In this document: positions 1 through 4,973 of the stretch, piece by piece | Position numbering within the stretch: position 1 is the first letter of the stretch | How the letters are laid out: every line of letters starts with the position of its first letter | Assembly: GCA_021737525.1 (NCBI GenBank) | Contig: JAIPDU010000095.1 | Coordinates: 1-6,454, forward strand | DNA from: Desulfohalobiaceae bacterium | Lineage (GTDB): Bacteria > Desulfobacterota > Desulfovibrionia > Desulfovibrionales > Desulfothermaceae | Length of the DNA stretch: 6,454 nucleotides | Direction: 5' to 3' | The notes under the pieces: generated by a model | Seen by the model: the letters and a program-made list of their open reading frames with translations, nothing else | What the model was told of the DNA's origin: nothing | Databases searched by the model: none | Program-made: the position numbers and the translations under genes

Positions 1-133
1 GCCCCGTTTCACCGCACCACAGCGGCAGCTTGGTGGACTTGCCGCTTCCGGGCGGGGCCTCGATGACCACGGGGCCCTGCGCTAGCTTGGCGTCGAACTC
101 GGATCGTATTTCCTCGATGGGCAGTTGCTGCAT
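1..133 (-). CDS. DEAH-box ATP-dependent helicase, HrpA/HrpB-like (N-terminal fragment)
   Basis: Only the first 44 codons are in the window; the gene runs off the left edge. The peptide opens with MQQLPIEEIRSEF, then VVIEAPPGSGKSTKLPLW. APPGSGKST (residues 26-34) is a Walker A/motif I nucleotide-binding loop, and the layout 'LPI...VVIEAPPGSGKST.LPL' directly at the N-terminus is typical of the HrpA/HrpB group of DEAH helicases, which use ATP to unwind or remodel RNA in the cytoplasm. The start is well bounded: reading back from the ATG, an in-frame TAG lies at 146-148 and no other start codon lies between. The ribosome-binding site is weak, with no clear AGGAG. The gene lies beyond the terminator of the slipin operon, so it is probably a separate transcription unit. 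HrpB versus HrpA, or another DEAH helicase, cannot be decided because motifs II-VI are outside the window. Confidence 0.72.
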   Translation of the reverse strand, partial: MQQLPIEEIRSEFDAKLAQGPVVIEAPPGSGKSTKLPLWCGETG

Positions 134-195
134 GGCTGCAATCCACTACTGGATGGGTTCGCTACGTTCCCCTGCGATTCCTCGCTTTTCCGTCA

Positions 196-223
196 GGCAC
201 TGAATCAAGGAATGAGTGCCGGA
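196..223. repeat. Diverged copy of the GAGTGCCGGA hairpin repeat
   Basis: GGCACT at 196-201 and AGTGCC at 215-220 form 6-bp arms around a 13-base loop, and the 13-mer AATGAGTGCCGGA at 211-223 is identical to 2987-2999. The other copy is a perfect 12-bp hairpin. The shared bases extend past the paired core, so common origin as a dispersed repeat is likelier than chance. No function can be assigned to this copy. Confidence 0.5.
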
Positions 224-234
224 CGGGAGTGACG

Positions 235-264
235 GTTGTACAGGATTCTGGAGGAGATTGACAA
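235..264 (-). promoter_or_regulatory. Possible sigma70-type promoter for the helicase gene
   Basis: On the minus strand TTGTCA (264-259, five of six matches to TTGACA) and TACAAC (240-235, four of six matches to TATAAT) are separated by 18 bases. The site lies after the presumed terminator at 349-377 and about 100 bases before the helicase ATG, where a promoter would be expected. Placement is supportive, but two weak hexamers are slight evidence. Confidence 0.3.
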
Positions 265-338
265 TAGGCCGGAGGGCCGGGCCGGAAGATGAGCACGGGA
301 CGCGGGCCGCCGCGCCCGCCATATAGGTGGGCTGCTGC

Positions 339-377
339 GCAGACAAAGGAAGAGCCGGGCCCAAGGCCCGGCTCTTC
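339..377 (-). terminator. Rho-independent-type terminator of the nfeD-slipin operon
   Basis: Arms 349-361 and 365-377 are perfectly complementary over 13 bp with a 3-base loop. Read on the minus strand, the GC-rich stem is followed by CCTTTGTCTG, a short and imperfect T-run. The hairpin lies about 60 bases beyond the slipin stop codon. The very stable stem favours termination; the poor T-run leaves room for a role mainly in mRNA 3'-end protection. Confidence 0.65.
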
Positions 378-395
378 GGTGATGACGGTTCGGGA

Positions 396-426
396 CGGGG
401 AGGGCCGCGAAGGGGTGCCCTCCCCG
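396..426 (-). other. Hairpin in the slipin 3' untranslated region
   Basis: CGGGGAGGGC at 396-405 pairs perfectly with GCCCTCCCCG at 417-426 around an 11-base loop. It begins about a dozen bases after the slipin stop codon and precedes the stronger hairpin at 349-377. There is no T-run after it, so it is more likely an mRNA-stabilising stem or the first half of a double terminator than a terminator by itself. Confidence 0.45.
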
Positions 427-437
427 GGAAAGGCTCC

Positions 438-1319
438 TCAAGAGGAGGGCTCCGTGTCGGGATCGAAGGGAGGCACGTACGAACTCTCGTCCGAATCCAA
501 GTCTGTCTGCAGGTCCGGGTTCTCCTCCGGGGGCTCTCCATCTTCCGGGGGCTGTTCCTGGCCAAAGGCTTCCCCGCCGCTGATGTACTTGAACATGTCC
601 AAGGGCACGGGGATGATGGTGGAGGCCTTGCTCTCGTAGGTCATCTCCCGCATGGTCTGCAGGTAGCGCAGCTGCAGGGCCTGAGGGTAGCGGCTGATGA
701 CCTGGGCCGCGTCCGTTAGTCTTCGGGAGGCCTGGAACTCGCCCTCGGCGTTGATCACCTTGGAGCGGCGATCCCGTTCCGCCTCGGCCTGCCTGGCCAT
801 GGCCCGCTGCATCTCCTGCGGCAGATCGATGTACTTGATCTCCACATTGGTTACCTTGATGCCCCAGGCGTCGGTGTGCTCGTCCAGGATCTCCTGGATC
901 TGGTCGTTGATCTTGGCCCTGTGGATCAGAATCTCGTCCAATTCCCGCGCGCCGCAGACACTGCGCAGGGTGGTCTGGGCCAGCTGCGAGGTGGCGAAGT
1001 TGTAGTTCTCCACCTGGATCACCGCGTTCACCGGATCCACAACCCGGTAGTAGATCACCGCGTTGACCTGGACGCTCACATTGTCCCTGGTGATCACGTC
1101 CTGGCTGGGCACGTCCAGGGCGATGATGCGCATGGAGATCTTGATCATCTTGTCGATGACCGGGATGAGCAGGATCAGCCCCGGGCCCTTGGCCTTGAGG
1201 ATGCGGCCGAGCCGAAAGACCACGCCGCGCTCGTACTCCCGCAGGATCCGGATCGCGGAGGAGAGAAAGAGAATGAGCAGAATGAGGATGATTGCCAGGC
1301 TGTAGCCAAAGGATTCCAT
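438..1319 (-). CDS. Slipin (bacterial stomatin-like SPFH/band 7 protein)
   Basis: This 293-residue membrane protein has one N-terminal hydrophobic segment (about residues 6-23), then the SPFH/band 7 core beginning at REYERGVVFRLGR and running to about residue 220. Recognisable slipin features are the N-terminal IPVIDKM stretch, the ALDVPSQDVITRDNVSV strand pair, and a helical ARQAEAERDRRSKVINAEGE region expected to form coiled-coil contacts between subunits. Slipins form oligomeric rings or scaffolds on membranes. The hydrophobic STIIPVPLDMF stretch near residue 235 corresponds to the area that the NfeD partner protease cleaves in the archaeal stomatin PH1511. The last ~47 residues are an unusual proline-rich, strongly acidic tail with no Lys or Arg, making it longer than typical slipins of about 250-260 residues. 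A good AAGGAG (1333-1328) lies 8 bases before the ATG. It is the second gene of an operon, 93 bases after nfeD. Confidence 0.93.
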   Translation of the reverse strand: MESFGYSLAIILILLILFLSSAIRILREYERGVVFRLGRILKAKGPGLILLIPVIDKMIKISMRIIALDVPSQDVITRDNVSVQVNAVIYYRVVDPVNAVIQVENYNFATSQLAQTTLRSVCGARELDEILIHRAKINDQIQEILDEHTDAWGIKVTNVEIKYIDLPQEMQRAMARQAEAERDRRSKVINAEGEFQASRRLTDAAQVISRYPQALQLRYLQTMREMTYESKASTIIPVPLDMFKYISGGEAFGQEQPPEDGEPPEENPDLQTDLDSDESSYVPPFDPDTEPSS

Positions 1320-1327
1320 GTTTCCGG

Positions 1328-1333
1328 CTCCTT
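1328..1333 (-). promoter_or_regulatory. Ribosome-binding site of slipin gene
   Basis: AAGGAG on the minus strand with an 8-base spacer to the ATG. It is much stronger than the site in front of nfeD, which suggests that the second gene is translated from its own site and perhaps in excess over the protease. Confidence 0.75.
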
Positions 1334-1339
1334 GTTTGC

Positions 1340-1408
1340 GCCCGTTTTGGCCTTCGCCGCGGGAACGGGCCGTGTTGTTCCCTTTTCAGCCCGGCTTCCG
1401 CAGCCGGG
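1340..1408 (-). other. Two hairpins in the nfeD-slipin intercistronic gap
   Basis: Read on the minus strand, a perfect 7-bp stem with a 5-base loop (arms 1402-1408 and 1390-1396) starts four bases after the nfeD stop codon. A second 7-bp stem with a 17-base loop (arms 1364-1370 and 1340-1346) follows before the slipin ribosome-binding site. Neither has a T-run, so full termination is unlikely. They could stabilise or process the mRNA, or lower read-through, and so set the ratio of the two proteins; this is inference. Confidence 0.4.
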
Positions 1409-1412
1409 TCTA

Positions 1413-2780
1413 TTATTCGTCTGCGTCCGGGGTAACCGGTTCCACCAGGAGGTGGAGCCCCTGGATATCCACCACGCGCACGGTCGTATCCGGGGCAAGG
1501 GCCTCACCGTCCACGGTGCGGGCCCGCCAGAGCTCGCCGCGAACCATGATCTGGCCCCGGCTCCCTTCCCAGCGGGTAACCCTGCCGGTGAGTCCCTTCA
1601 TGGCCTCGGATCCGATTGTCTGGGGCTTGAGCTGGGCCCTGGTCACCAGATACAGGGCGAGGATTATGGCGCCGCAGACCACCGCCACCGTGGGCAGGAT
1701 TGTGCTCAGGGGCAGGGAGCTCAGCCCGTACTCGAAGTGAAAGAGAAGGACGGATCCGAAGAAGAGGCTGACCACGCCGGCGATGGTGAGCAGCCCGTAA
1801 CTGGTGATTGCGAGCTCCAGGATGAAGAGCAGGACGCTCAGGAAGATGAGCAAGAGCCCCGCCACAGTGACAGGCAGGACCGCCATGGCGTAGAGCCCGA
1901 GCACCAGGCAGATTCCGCCGAAGACCCCGGGAAAGACCGCGCCAGGATTGGACAGCTCGAAGAACAGCCCGGCAATTCCCCCGAGCAGGAGAAAATAGGC
2001 GATCTGAGGGTGCAGGAGCCAGGAGAAGATGCGGAAGCGCAGGCTCGGCTCAAAAGCGGTTATGCTGTATTCCTCCGGGCCGAAGGTGACCTCCTCCCCG
2101 TTCAGGGCCAGGCCCTGTTCCCCGATCTGCCGCATGAGGTCCTCGGGCGATTCGGCCAGCAGATCGATCACGTTCTTCTCCGCGGCCTCGGATGCGGAGA
2201 GGCTGGCCGCCTCGCGGACGGCCTTTTCGTACCACTCCACGTTCCTGCCCTTGTCCGAGGCTACCCCACTTATCAGGCTCACAAAGTCGTTTTCGATCTT
2301 CTTCTTCATGGTCTCCGAGATGTCCTTGCCTCCAGCACTGACCGGAGAGGCCGAGCCGATGCTCGTCTCCGGGCTCATGGAGGCCACACTGGAGGCGGCC
2401 ACGATGAAGGTGCCGGCGGAGGCGGCCCTGGCTCCGCGGGGCCCCACCCAGACCGCAACAGGTACAGGGGAGTTGAGCACGGTCTGCACCATGTCCCGCA
2501 TGCTCTGGCCCAGGCCCCCGGGGGTATTCAGGCTGAGCAGCAGGAGATCGCACCCTTCGTCGCGGCACTGCTCGATTGCCGCGGTGAGCATGTCGGACTG
2601 GGCCGGGTTGATGCTGCCCTGGATACGCACGGAAAGGGCGCTAACCGTGCGGGCGTCGGATTGCCCGGGAAAGGCGGACAGGAAAAAAACAAGGGTCAGG
2701 CAGAAAAGAAGCGTTCCAAGTATTTTCCGTGTGCGGCTGTAGCGGGCGGACCGCTGATGGCGGGCGAAAATCGGTTCCAT
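1413..2780 (-). CDS. nfeD: Long NfeD family membrane serine protease (NfeD1b, ClpP-like)
   Basis: The 455-residue protein has a signal sequence (basic region 9-19, hydrophobic core about 20-37, likely cleavage near Ala43). A ClpP-class protease domain follows at about 47-220, then a multi-spanning membrane region (about 258-380) and a soluble OB-fold NfeD domain (about 390-448, with GLTGRVTRWEGSRGQIMVRGELWRA split across strands). The protease domain matches the archaeal stomatin protease PH1510: NTPGG (85-89), the nucleophile Ser121 in RAASAGT, and the general-base Lys in the KKK cluster at 159-161. It should cleave membrane or periplasmic substrates, with slipin as natural partner and substrate, on the outer face of the inner membrane. 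The start has only a weak ribosome-binding site, but the signal peptide begins properly there and no nearby in-frame alternative is better. It is the first gene of the operon. Confidence 0.93.
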   Translation of the reverse strand: MEPIFARHQRSARYSRTRKILGTLLFCLTLVFFLSAFPGQSDARTVSALSVRIQGSINPAQSDMLTAAIEQCRDEGCDLLLLSLNTPGGLGQSMRDMVQTVLNSPVPVAVWVGPRGARAASAGTFIVAASSVASMSPETSIGSASPVSAGGKDISETMKKKIENDFVSLISGVASDKGRNVEWYEKAVREAASLSASEAAEKNVIDLLAESPEDLMRQIGEQGLALNGEEVTFGPEEYSITAFEPSLRFRIFSWLLHPQIAYFLLLGGIAGLFFELSNPGAVFPGVFGGICLVLGLYAMAVLPVTVAGLLLIFLSVLLFILELAITSYGLLTIAGVVSLFFGSVLLFHFEYGLSSLPLSTILPTVAVVCGAIILALYLVTRAQLKPQTIGSEAMKGLTGRVTRWEGSRGQIMVRGELWRARTVDGEALAPDTTVRVVDIQGLHLLVEPVTPDADE

Positions 2781-2892
2781 GGCTCTCGGTTCTTTTGAAG
2801 AATTGCGGATGGTCCGGGACTGCTCCGGCTCCAGCTCGTTTCCGGAGGGGAGCCAGCCGGGAAGGCTGATCGGAGCTCATCTCATATGAATA

Positions 2893-2921
2893 ATGGTAGC
2901 TGAGGATTCTAAGCGATGCAA
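2893..2921 (-). promoter_or_regulatory. Possible promoter of the nfeD-slipin operon
   Basis: On the minus strand TTGCAT (2921-2916) and TACCAT (2898-2893) are spaced by 17 bases in a locally AT-richer patch, about 113 bases before the nfeD ATG and after the hairpin that follows the upstream gene. The -35 match is poor (three of six). Position and local composition are the main support. Confidence 0.3.
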
Positions 2922-2940
2922 TCCATTTGGTTGAGGGGAG

Positions 2941-2968
2941 CCGCCAAGACGCGAAGGGTGCCAAGAAG
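2941..2968. repeat. Fragment resembling the dispersed CGCCAAGACGCGAAG repeat
   Basis: CGCCAAGACGCGAAGGGTG followed by CCAAGAA resembles a low-complexity repeat scattered between genes in many environmental bacterial genomes, whose false translation reads like 'FASWRL'. It occurs here once, immediately beside the hairpin at 2969-2999. Recognition is from memory of the family; one copy in one window cannot prove it. Confidence 0.4.
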
Positions 2969-2999
2969 TCCGGCACTCATGTCTGAAATGAGTGCCGGA
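2969..2999 (-). terminator. Hairpin after the biotin-carboxylase-like gene (probable terminator, repeat family)
   Basis: TCCGGCACTCAT (2969-2980) and ATGAGTGCCGGA (2988-2999) form a perfect 12-bp stem with a 7-base loop. On the minus strand it begins 13 bases after the stop codon of the upstream gene and is followed by CTTCTTGG, a poor T-run. Position argues for a terminator or 3' mRNA stabiliser. The 13 right-hand bases recur at 211-223, so it is also a member of a small dispersed repeat family. Confidence 0.55.
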
Positions 3000-3012
3000 T
3001 GCTTTGCTGGGG

Positions 3013-4452
3013 CTAGTCCAGAGAGGCGTAGGGGTTGTCCCCGCGGGCATTGATTTCGGCCAGAAGGCGGGCGAGACGGGTAAGCTCGGAGGGTTCCTCC
3101 CGGTGCTGCAGCAGATGGGGGCGATTTTCCAAAAAGCTCGTGTGAAAGATCCTTTTTCGAAGCTCTGGATCCTGTACCAGACGGCGGTAAAAGGAGAGGG
3201 TGGTGGGAAGTCCCTGGATATGGAATCCCTCCAAGCCGCGGTGGAGCCGGTCCACGGCTTCGTTCCAGCTGTGGCCGTACACGGTTAGCTTGACCAGCAG
3301 GGGGTCGTAGAACGGGGGATGCTCATATCCCTGGTAGATGGTTCCGTCCAGCCGAATGCCGTGTCCGCCGGGAGATTGATAGGTTTCAACAGTTCCCCTT
3401 TGCCTGCGGAATCCGTCGGAGGGATCCTGGGCCCTGATGGGCAATTCCAGGGCATGCCCACGGGGTTGGATGCTCCTCTGAGCGAAGGGGAGGGAATACC
3501 CGGCAGCCAGCCGGATCTGTTCCCGGACCAGGTCCAGGCCGGTAAGCGCCTCGGTGACGGTGTGGCCCGCCTGGATTCGCGGCGTCAGACCCAGGAAGTA
3601 GTGGTTTTGCCTGTTATCCAGGAGAAAACCCACGGAGGCGGTATTCACATTGCCCACTGCCTGGGCCGCGGCGACGGCGTCGCCACTGATGCGTTCCGCG
3701 AGATCCGGGGGCAGCTCGGCGGGACCGAAGGCCAGCATCCTCTGTCCCTGGAGTCGCAGGGAGCAGTCGCGAATGCCCAGATGGACCACATTGCCCCGCC
3801 TGTCCGCGAGGAGCTGCACCTCGATGTGGCGGCATGCCGCGATCCCCTCTTCCAGGAAGATCCGCGCCTCCTTCCCGGAGGGGCTCGAGTCGTGGCGGAG
3901 CTTGTCCAGGCAGTGGATCAGCTCCCGGGAGGAACTGGCGGTCAGGGGGCCGGGGGGCCTTCCCGTCGCCTGTTTGAGCACAATGGGGTAGCCGTGGGCC
4001 TCGGCGAAGCGCAAGGCGTCGCGCTCGCCCCTTCTGTCGGGGGGGAGAACGTCCGTCCCCGGTATGACGGGAACGCCGGCATTCTGCATGATCTGCCGGC
4101 AGATGAGGCGATCCGTTGCGTTATACGCCGTAGCTGGTGACGGGCCCACAAAGCTCAGCCCGGCGTTTCCGCAGGCCTGGATGAAGGAAGGGTCCTCGCT
4201 CAAGGGGCCGTGTCCGGGATGGATCGCCTCCGCGCCGGTGGAGAGGGCGGCCTGAATGATCCTGTCCGGGTCGCGGTAGTCCTTCTCCGGCCCGGTGCCG
4301 ATGCAGATGGCCTCGTCCGCGCTGTTGATGTGCCGGGACATCCTGTCCGCTTCTTCATACACCGCGATAGTCTGGACACCCAGCTCCCTCGCGGAGCGTA
4401 CGATCCGGATGGCTATTTCGCCCCGGTCGGCGACGAGCAACTTGTTCCACAT
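3013..4452 (-). CDS. Biotin-carboxylase-like protein with degenerate active site (PycA-type)
   Basis: The 479-residue protein aligns end to end with biotin carboxylase subunits: the N-terminal domain (ADRGEIAIRIVRSA, 8-21; IHPGHGPLSED, 77-87), the ATP-grasp region (about 113-305) and the C-terminal domain (about 325-445), ending in a short NPYASLD tail. Functional biotin carboxylases use ATP and bicarbonate to carboxylate biotin on a carrier domain. Here key positions, in E. coli AccC numbering, are changed: Tyr82 is His, Lys116 is Arg, the glycine-rich lid after Lys159 reads TGRPPGPL, His236 is Gly, Lys238 is Arg, the metal ligands Glu276 and Glu288 are both Gly, Asn290 is Thr, the catalytic Glu296 is Gly, and Arg338 is Pro. 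Lys159, Glu201, His209, Arg292 and Gln294 are kept. There is no internal stop or frameshift. AGGAG lies 8 bases before the ATG. Normal activity is very unlikely; a pseudoenzyme or early gene decay are the options. Confidence 0.9.
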   Translation of the reverse strand: MWNKLLVADRGEIAIRIVRSARELGVQTIAVYEEADRMSRHINSADEAICIGTGPEKDYRDPDRIIQAALSTGAEAIHPGHGPLSEDPSFIQACGNAGLSFVGPSPATAYNATDRLICRQIMQNAGVPVIPGTDVLPPDRRGERDALRFAEAHGYPIVLKQATGRPPGPLTASSSRELIHCLDKLRHDSSPSGKEARIFLEEGIAACRHIEVQLLADRRGNVVHLGIRDCSLRLQGQRMLAFGPAELPPDLAERISGDAVAAAQAVGNVNTASVGFLLDNRQNHYFLGLTPRIQAGHTVTEALTGLDLVREQIRLAAGYSLPFAQRSIQPRGHALELPIRAQDPSDGFRRQRGTVETYQSPGGHGIRLDGTIYQGYEHPPFYDPLLVKLTVYGHSWNEAVDRLHRGLEGFHIQGLPTTLSFYRRLVQDPELRKRIFHTSFLENRPHLLQHREEPSELTRLARLLAEINARGDNPYASLD

Positions 4453-4460
4453 GTCCCGGG

Positions 4461-4465
4461 CTCCT
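4461..4465 (-). promoter_or_regulatory. Ribosome-binding site of biotin-carboxylase-like gene
   Basis: AGGAG on the minus strand with an 8-base spacer to the ATG at 4452. It fixes the start, which also matches the family's N-terminus (a short lead into the conserved A(N/D)RGEIA motif). An intact translation start argues against advanced decay of the gene. Confidence 0.7.
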
Positions 4466-4546
4466 GTGTCTCCGCGAACCCATCTGTCTTTTTGGGGTGC
4501 TTGATTAAGCTACACGGCAGAGATTTAAGCATACTCAGGGTTGTAA

Positions 4547-4556
4547 GCGAAGCCTT
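4547..4556. repeat. Left target-site duplication
   Basis: GCGAAGCCTT, abutting the left inverted repeat with no intervening base and identical to 4826-4835. Confidence 0.72.
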
Positions 4557-4576
4557 CAGGGCTATCGCATTTTGAT
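4557..4576. repeat. Left terminal inverted repeat
   Basis: It matches the reverse complement of 4806-4825 at 16 of 20 positions, with an uninterrupted 9-base core (ATCGCATTT) and the outermost five bases (CAGGG) conserved. Confidence 0.72.
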
Positions 4577-4675
4577 ATCCCCTCAGTGTCGGGATTTTTC
4601 CAGGTAGTTAATGACCCAGCCTGCTCTTCGGGACAAGTCTCAGACAGGCATTCAAGAGATTGGATCCCTGATCTT

Positions 4676-4748
4676 TTCTCTGTGTGTCTCGGTGCTCTCT
4701 GTGGTAAAAAAACACTTCACCACAGAGGACACAGAGGTGCACAGAGAA
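4676..4748. repeat. CACAGAG-type inverted repeat (hairpin)
   Basis: Arms 4676-4705 and 4719-4748 are complementary at 24 of 30 positions around a 13-base A-rich loop, and consist of degenerate CACAGAGG-like units. Such repeats occur between genes in many environmental bacteria and give false peptides reading like HRGHRGAQR on one strand and TTEDTEVHRE in another frame. Here it lies inside the TIR-bounded element. No protein is likely from it. Confidence 0.7.
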
Positions 4749-4805
4749 CGGAGAAAGCGGGGACGGCAGCATAATTACATTTTTGTCCATTAGTTCAGTA
4801 TGTTA

Positions 4806-4825
4806 ATTCAAATGCGATGACCCTG
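4806..4825. repeat. Right terminal inverted repeat
   Basis: Inverted partner of 4557-4576. The four differences from it fall in two adjacent pairs. Confidence 0.72.
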
Positions 4826-4835
4826 GCGAAGCCTT
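4826..4835. repeat. Right target-site duplication
   Basis: GCGAAGCCTT, abutting the right inverted repeat and identical to 4547-4556. Confidence 0.72.
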
Positions 4836-4878
4836 GTTTTGTGCTTGACAGATCCGAATCCCAGTGAATGCTCGTTTT

Positions 4879-4973
4879 ACCCAGAACCCAGAACCCAGAA
4901 CCCAGAACCCAGAACCCAGAACCCAGAACCCAGAACCCAGAACCCAGAACCCAGAACCCAGAACCCAGAACCC
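4879..4973. repeat. Perfect heptanucleotide tandem array, 13.6 copies of ACCCAGA (GGGTTCT on the coding strand)
   Basis: Thirteen identical ACCCAGA units are followed by ACCC, with no substitutions over 95 bases. The array ends at the base next to the TAG stop codon (4976-4974) of the carboxyltransferase gene, so in its mRNA a run of GGG tracts separated by 4-base UUCU spacers starts immediately after the stop. This fits the G-quadruplex pattern (more than ten G3 tracts). Perfect identity points to recent expansion by slippage. It resembles the heptanucleotide STRR arrays of cyanobacteria in kind, but not in sequence. Confidence 0.95.

Larger units (their letters stand above)
134..437. other. 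Intergenic region between slipin and helicase genes
   Basis: This 304-base stretch has no credible gene. It contains, from right to left, two hairpins downstream of the slipin gene (396-426 and 349-377), a small GC hairpin with 6-bp arms (302-307 and 314-319), a possible minus-strand promoter (235-264) and a diverged copy of a hairpin repeat (196-223) that has its better-formed relative at 2969-2999. The open frames that cross it continue antisense or out of frame into the slipin gene and show no family features. Confidence 0.7.
4547..4835. mobile_element. MITE-like non-autonomous transposable element with 10-bp target-site duplication
   Basis: The element body is 4557-4825 (269 bp). Its left end CAGGGCTATCGCATTTTGAT (4557-4576) and right end ATTCAAATGCGATGACCCTG (4806-4825) are inverted repeats matching at 16 of 20 positions. 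Immediately outside each end is the identical 10-mer GCGAAGCCTT (4547-4556 and 4826-4835), as expected for a target-site duplication. There is no transposase reading frame inside, so it would depend on an enzyme elsewhere in the genome. A 10-bp duplication is within the range of IS4-type DDE elements, but the family cannot be assigned from the ends alone. It separates the two carboxylase-type genes. Confidence 0.75.
4453..4973. other. 521-base gap filled with mobile and repeated DNA
   Basis: No gene is credible here. The gap holds the ribosome-binding site and leader of the biotin-carboxylase-like gene (4453-4546), a TIR-bounded element with target-site duplication (4547-4835), a CACAGAG hairpin nested in that element (4676-4748), a unique spacer (4836-4878) and a heptanucleotide array (4879-4973). 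Removing the element and one copy of the duplication would leave 242 bases between the two carboxylase-type genes. I found no convincing promoter for the downstream gene. Confidence 0.75.

Noticed and set aside
146..565. A 139-codon minus-strand frame overlapping the slipin 3' end
   Set aside because: It is out of frame with the slipin, basic and proline-rich, crosses two hairpins, and has no family resemblance.
876..2798. A 640-codon open frame on the plus strand opposite slipin and nfeD
   Set aside because: It is antisense to two well-recognised genes, is rich in Gly/His/Asp/Gln typical of reverse reading of high-GC codons, shows no domain, and results from the scarcity of A/T-rich stops in high-GC DNA.
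2641..2976. A 111-codon minus-strand frame before nfeD
   Set aside because: It starts inside repeated DNA (FLAPFASWRL), overlaps the nfeD signal peptide region in another frame, and has no recognisable features.
3319..4140. A 273-codon plus-strand frame
   Set aside because: It is the antisense of the biotin-carboxylase-like gene, with no domain or plausible start.
3013..4452. Sequencing or assembly error as the explanation for the degenerate biotin carboxylase
   Set aside because: The changes are in-frame substitutions spread along the gene, with flanking motifs intact and correct spacing; indel-type errors would shift the frame, and point errors would not strike catalytic sites so selectively.
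4586..4793. Small frames on both strands across the CACAGAG repeat (HRGHRGAQR, TTEDTEVHRE, HREHRDTQR)
   Set aside because: These peptides are known by-products of this repeat and appear on both strands of the same bases; no ribosome-binding site or homologous family supports them.
4879..4973. Possible CRISPR array
   Set aside because: The units are contiguous 7-mers with no spacers and no cas gene; it is a microsatellite-type tandem repeat.
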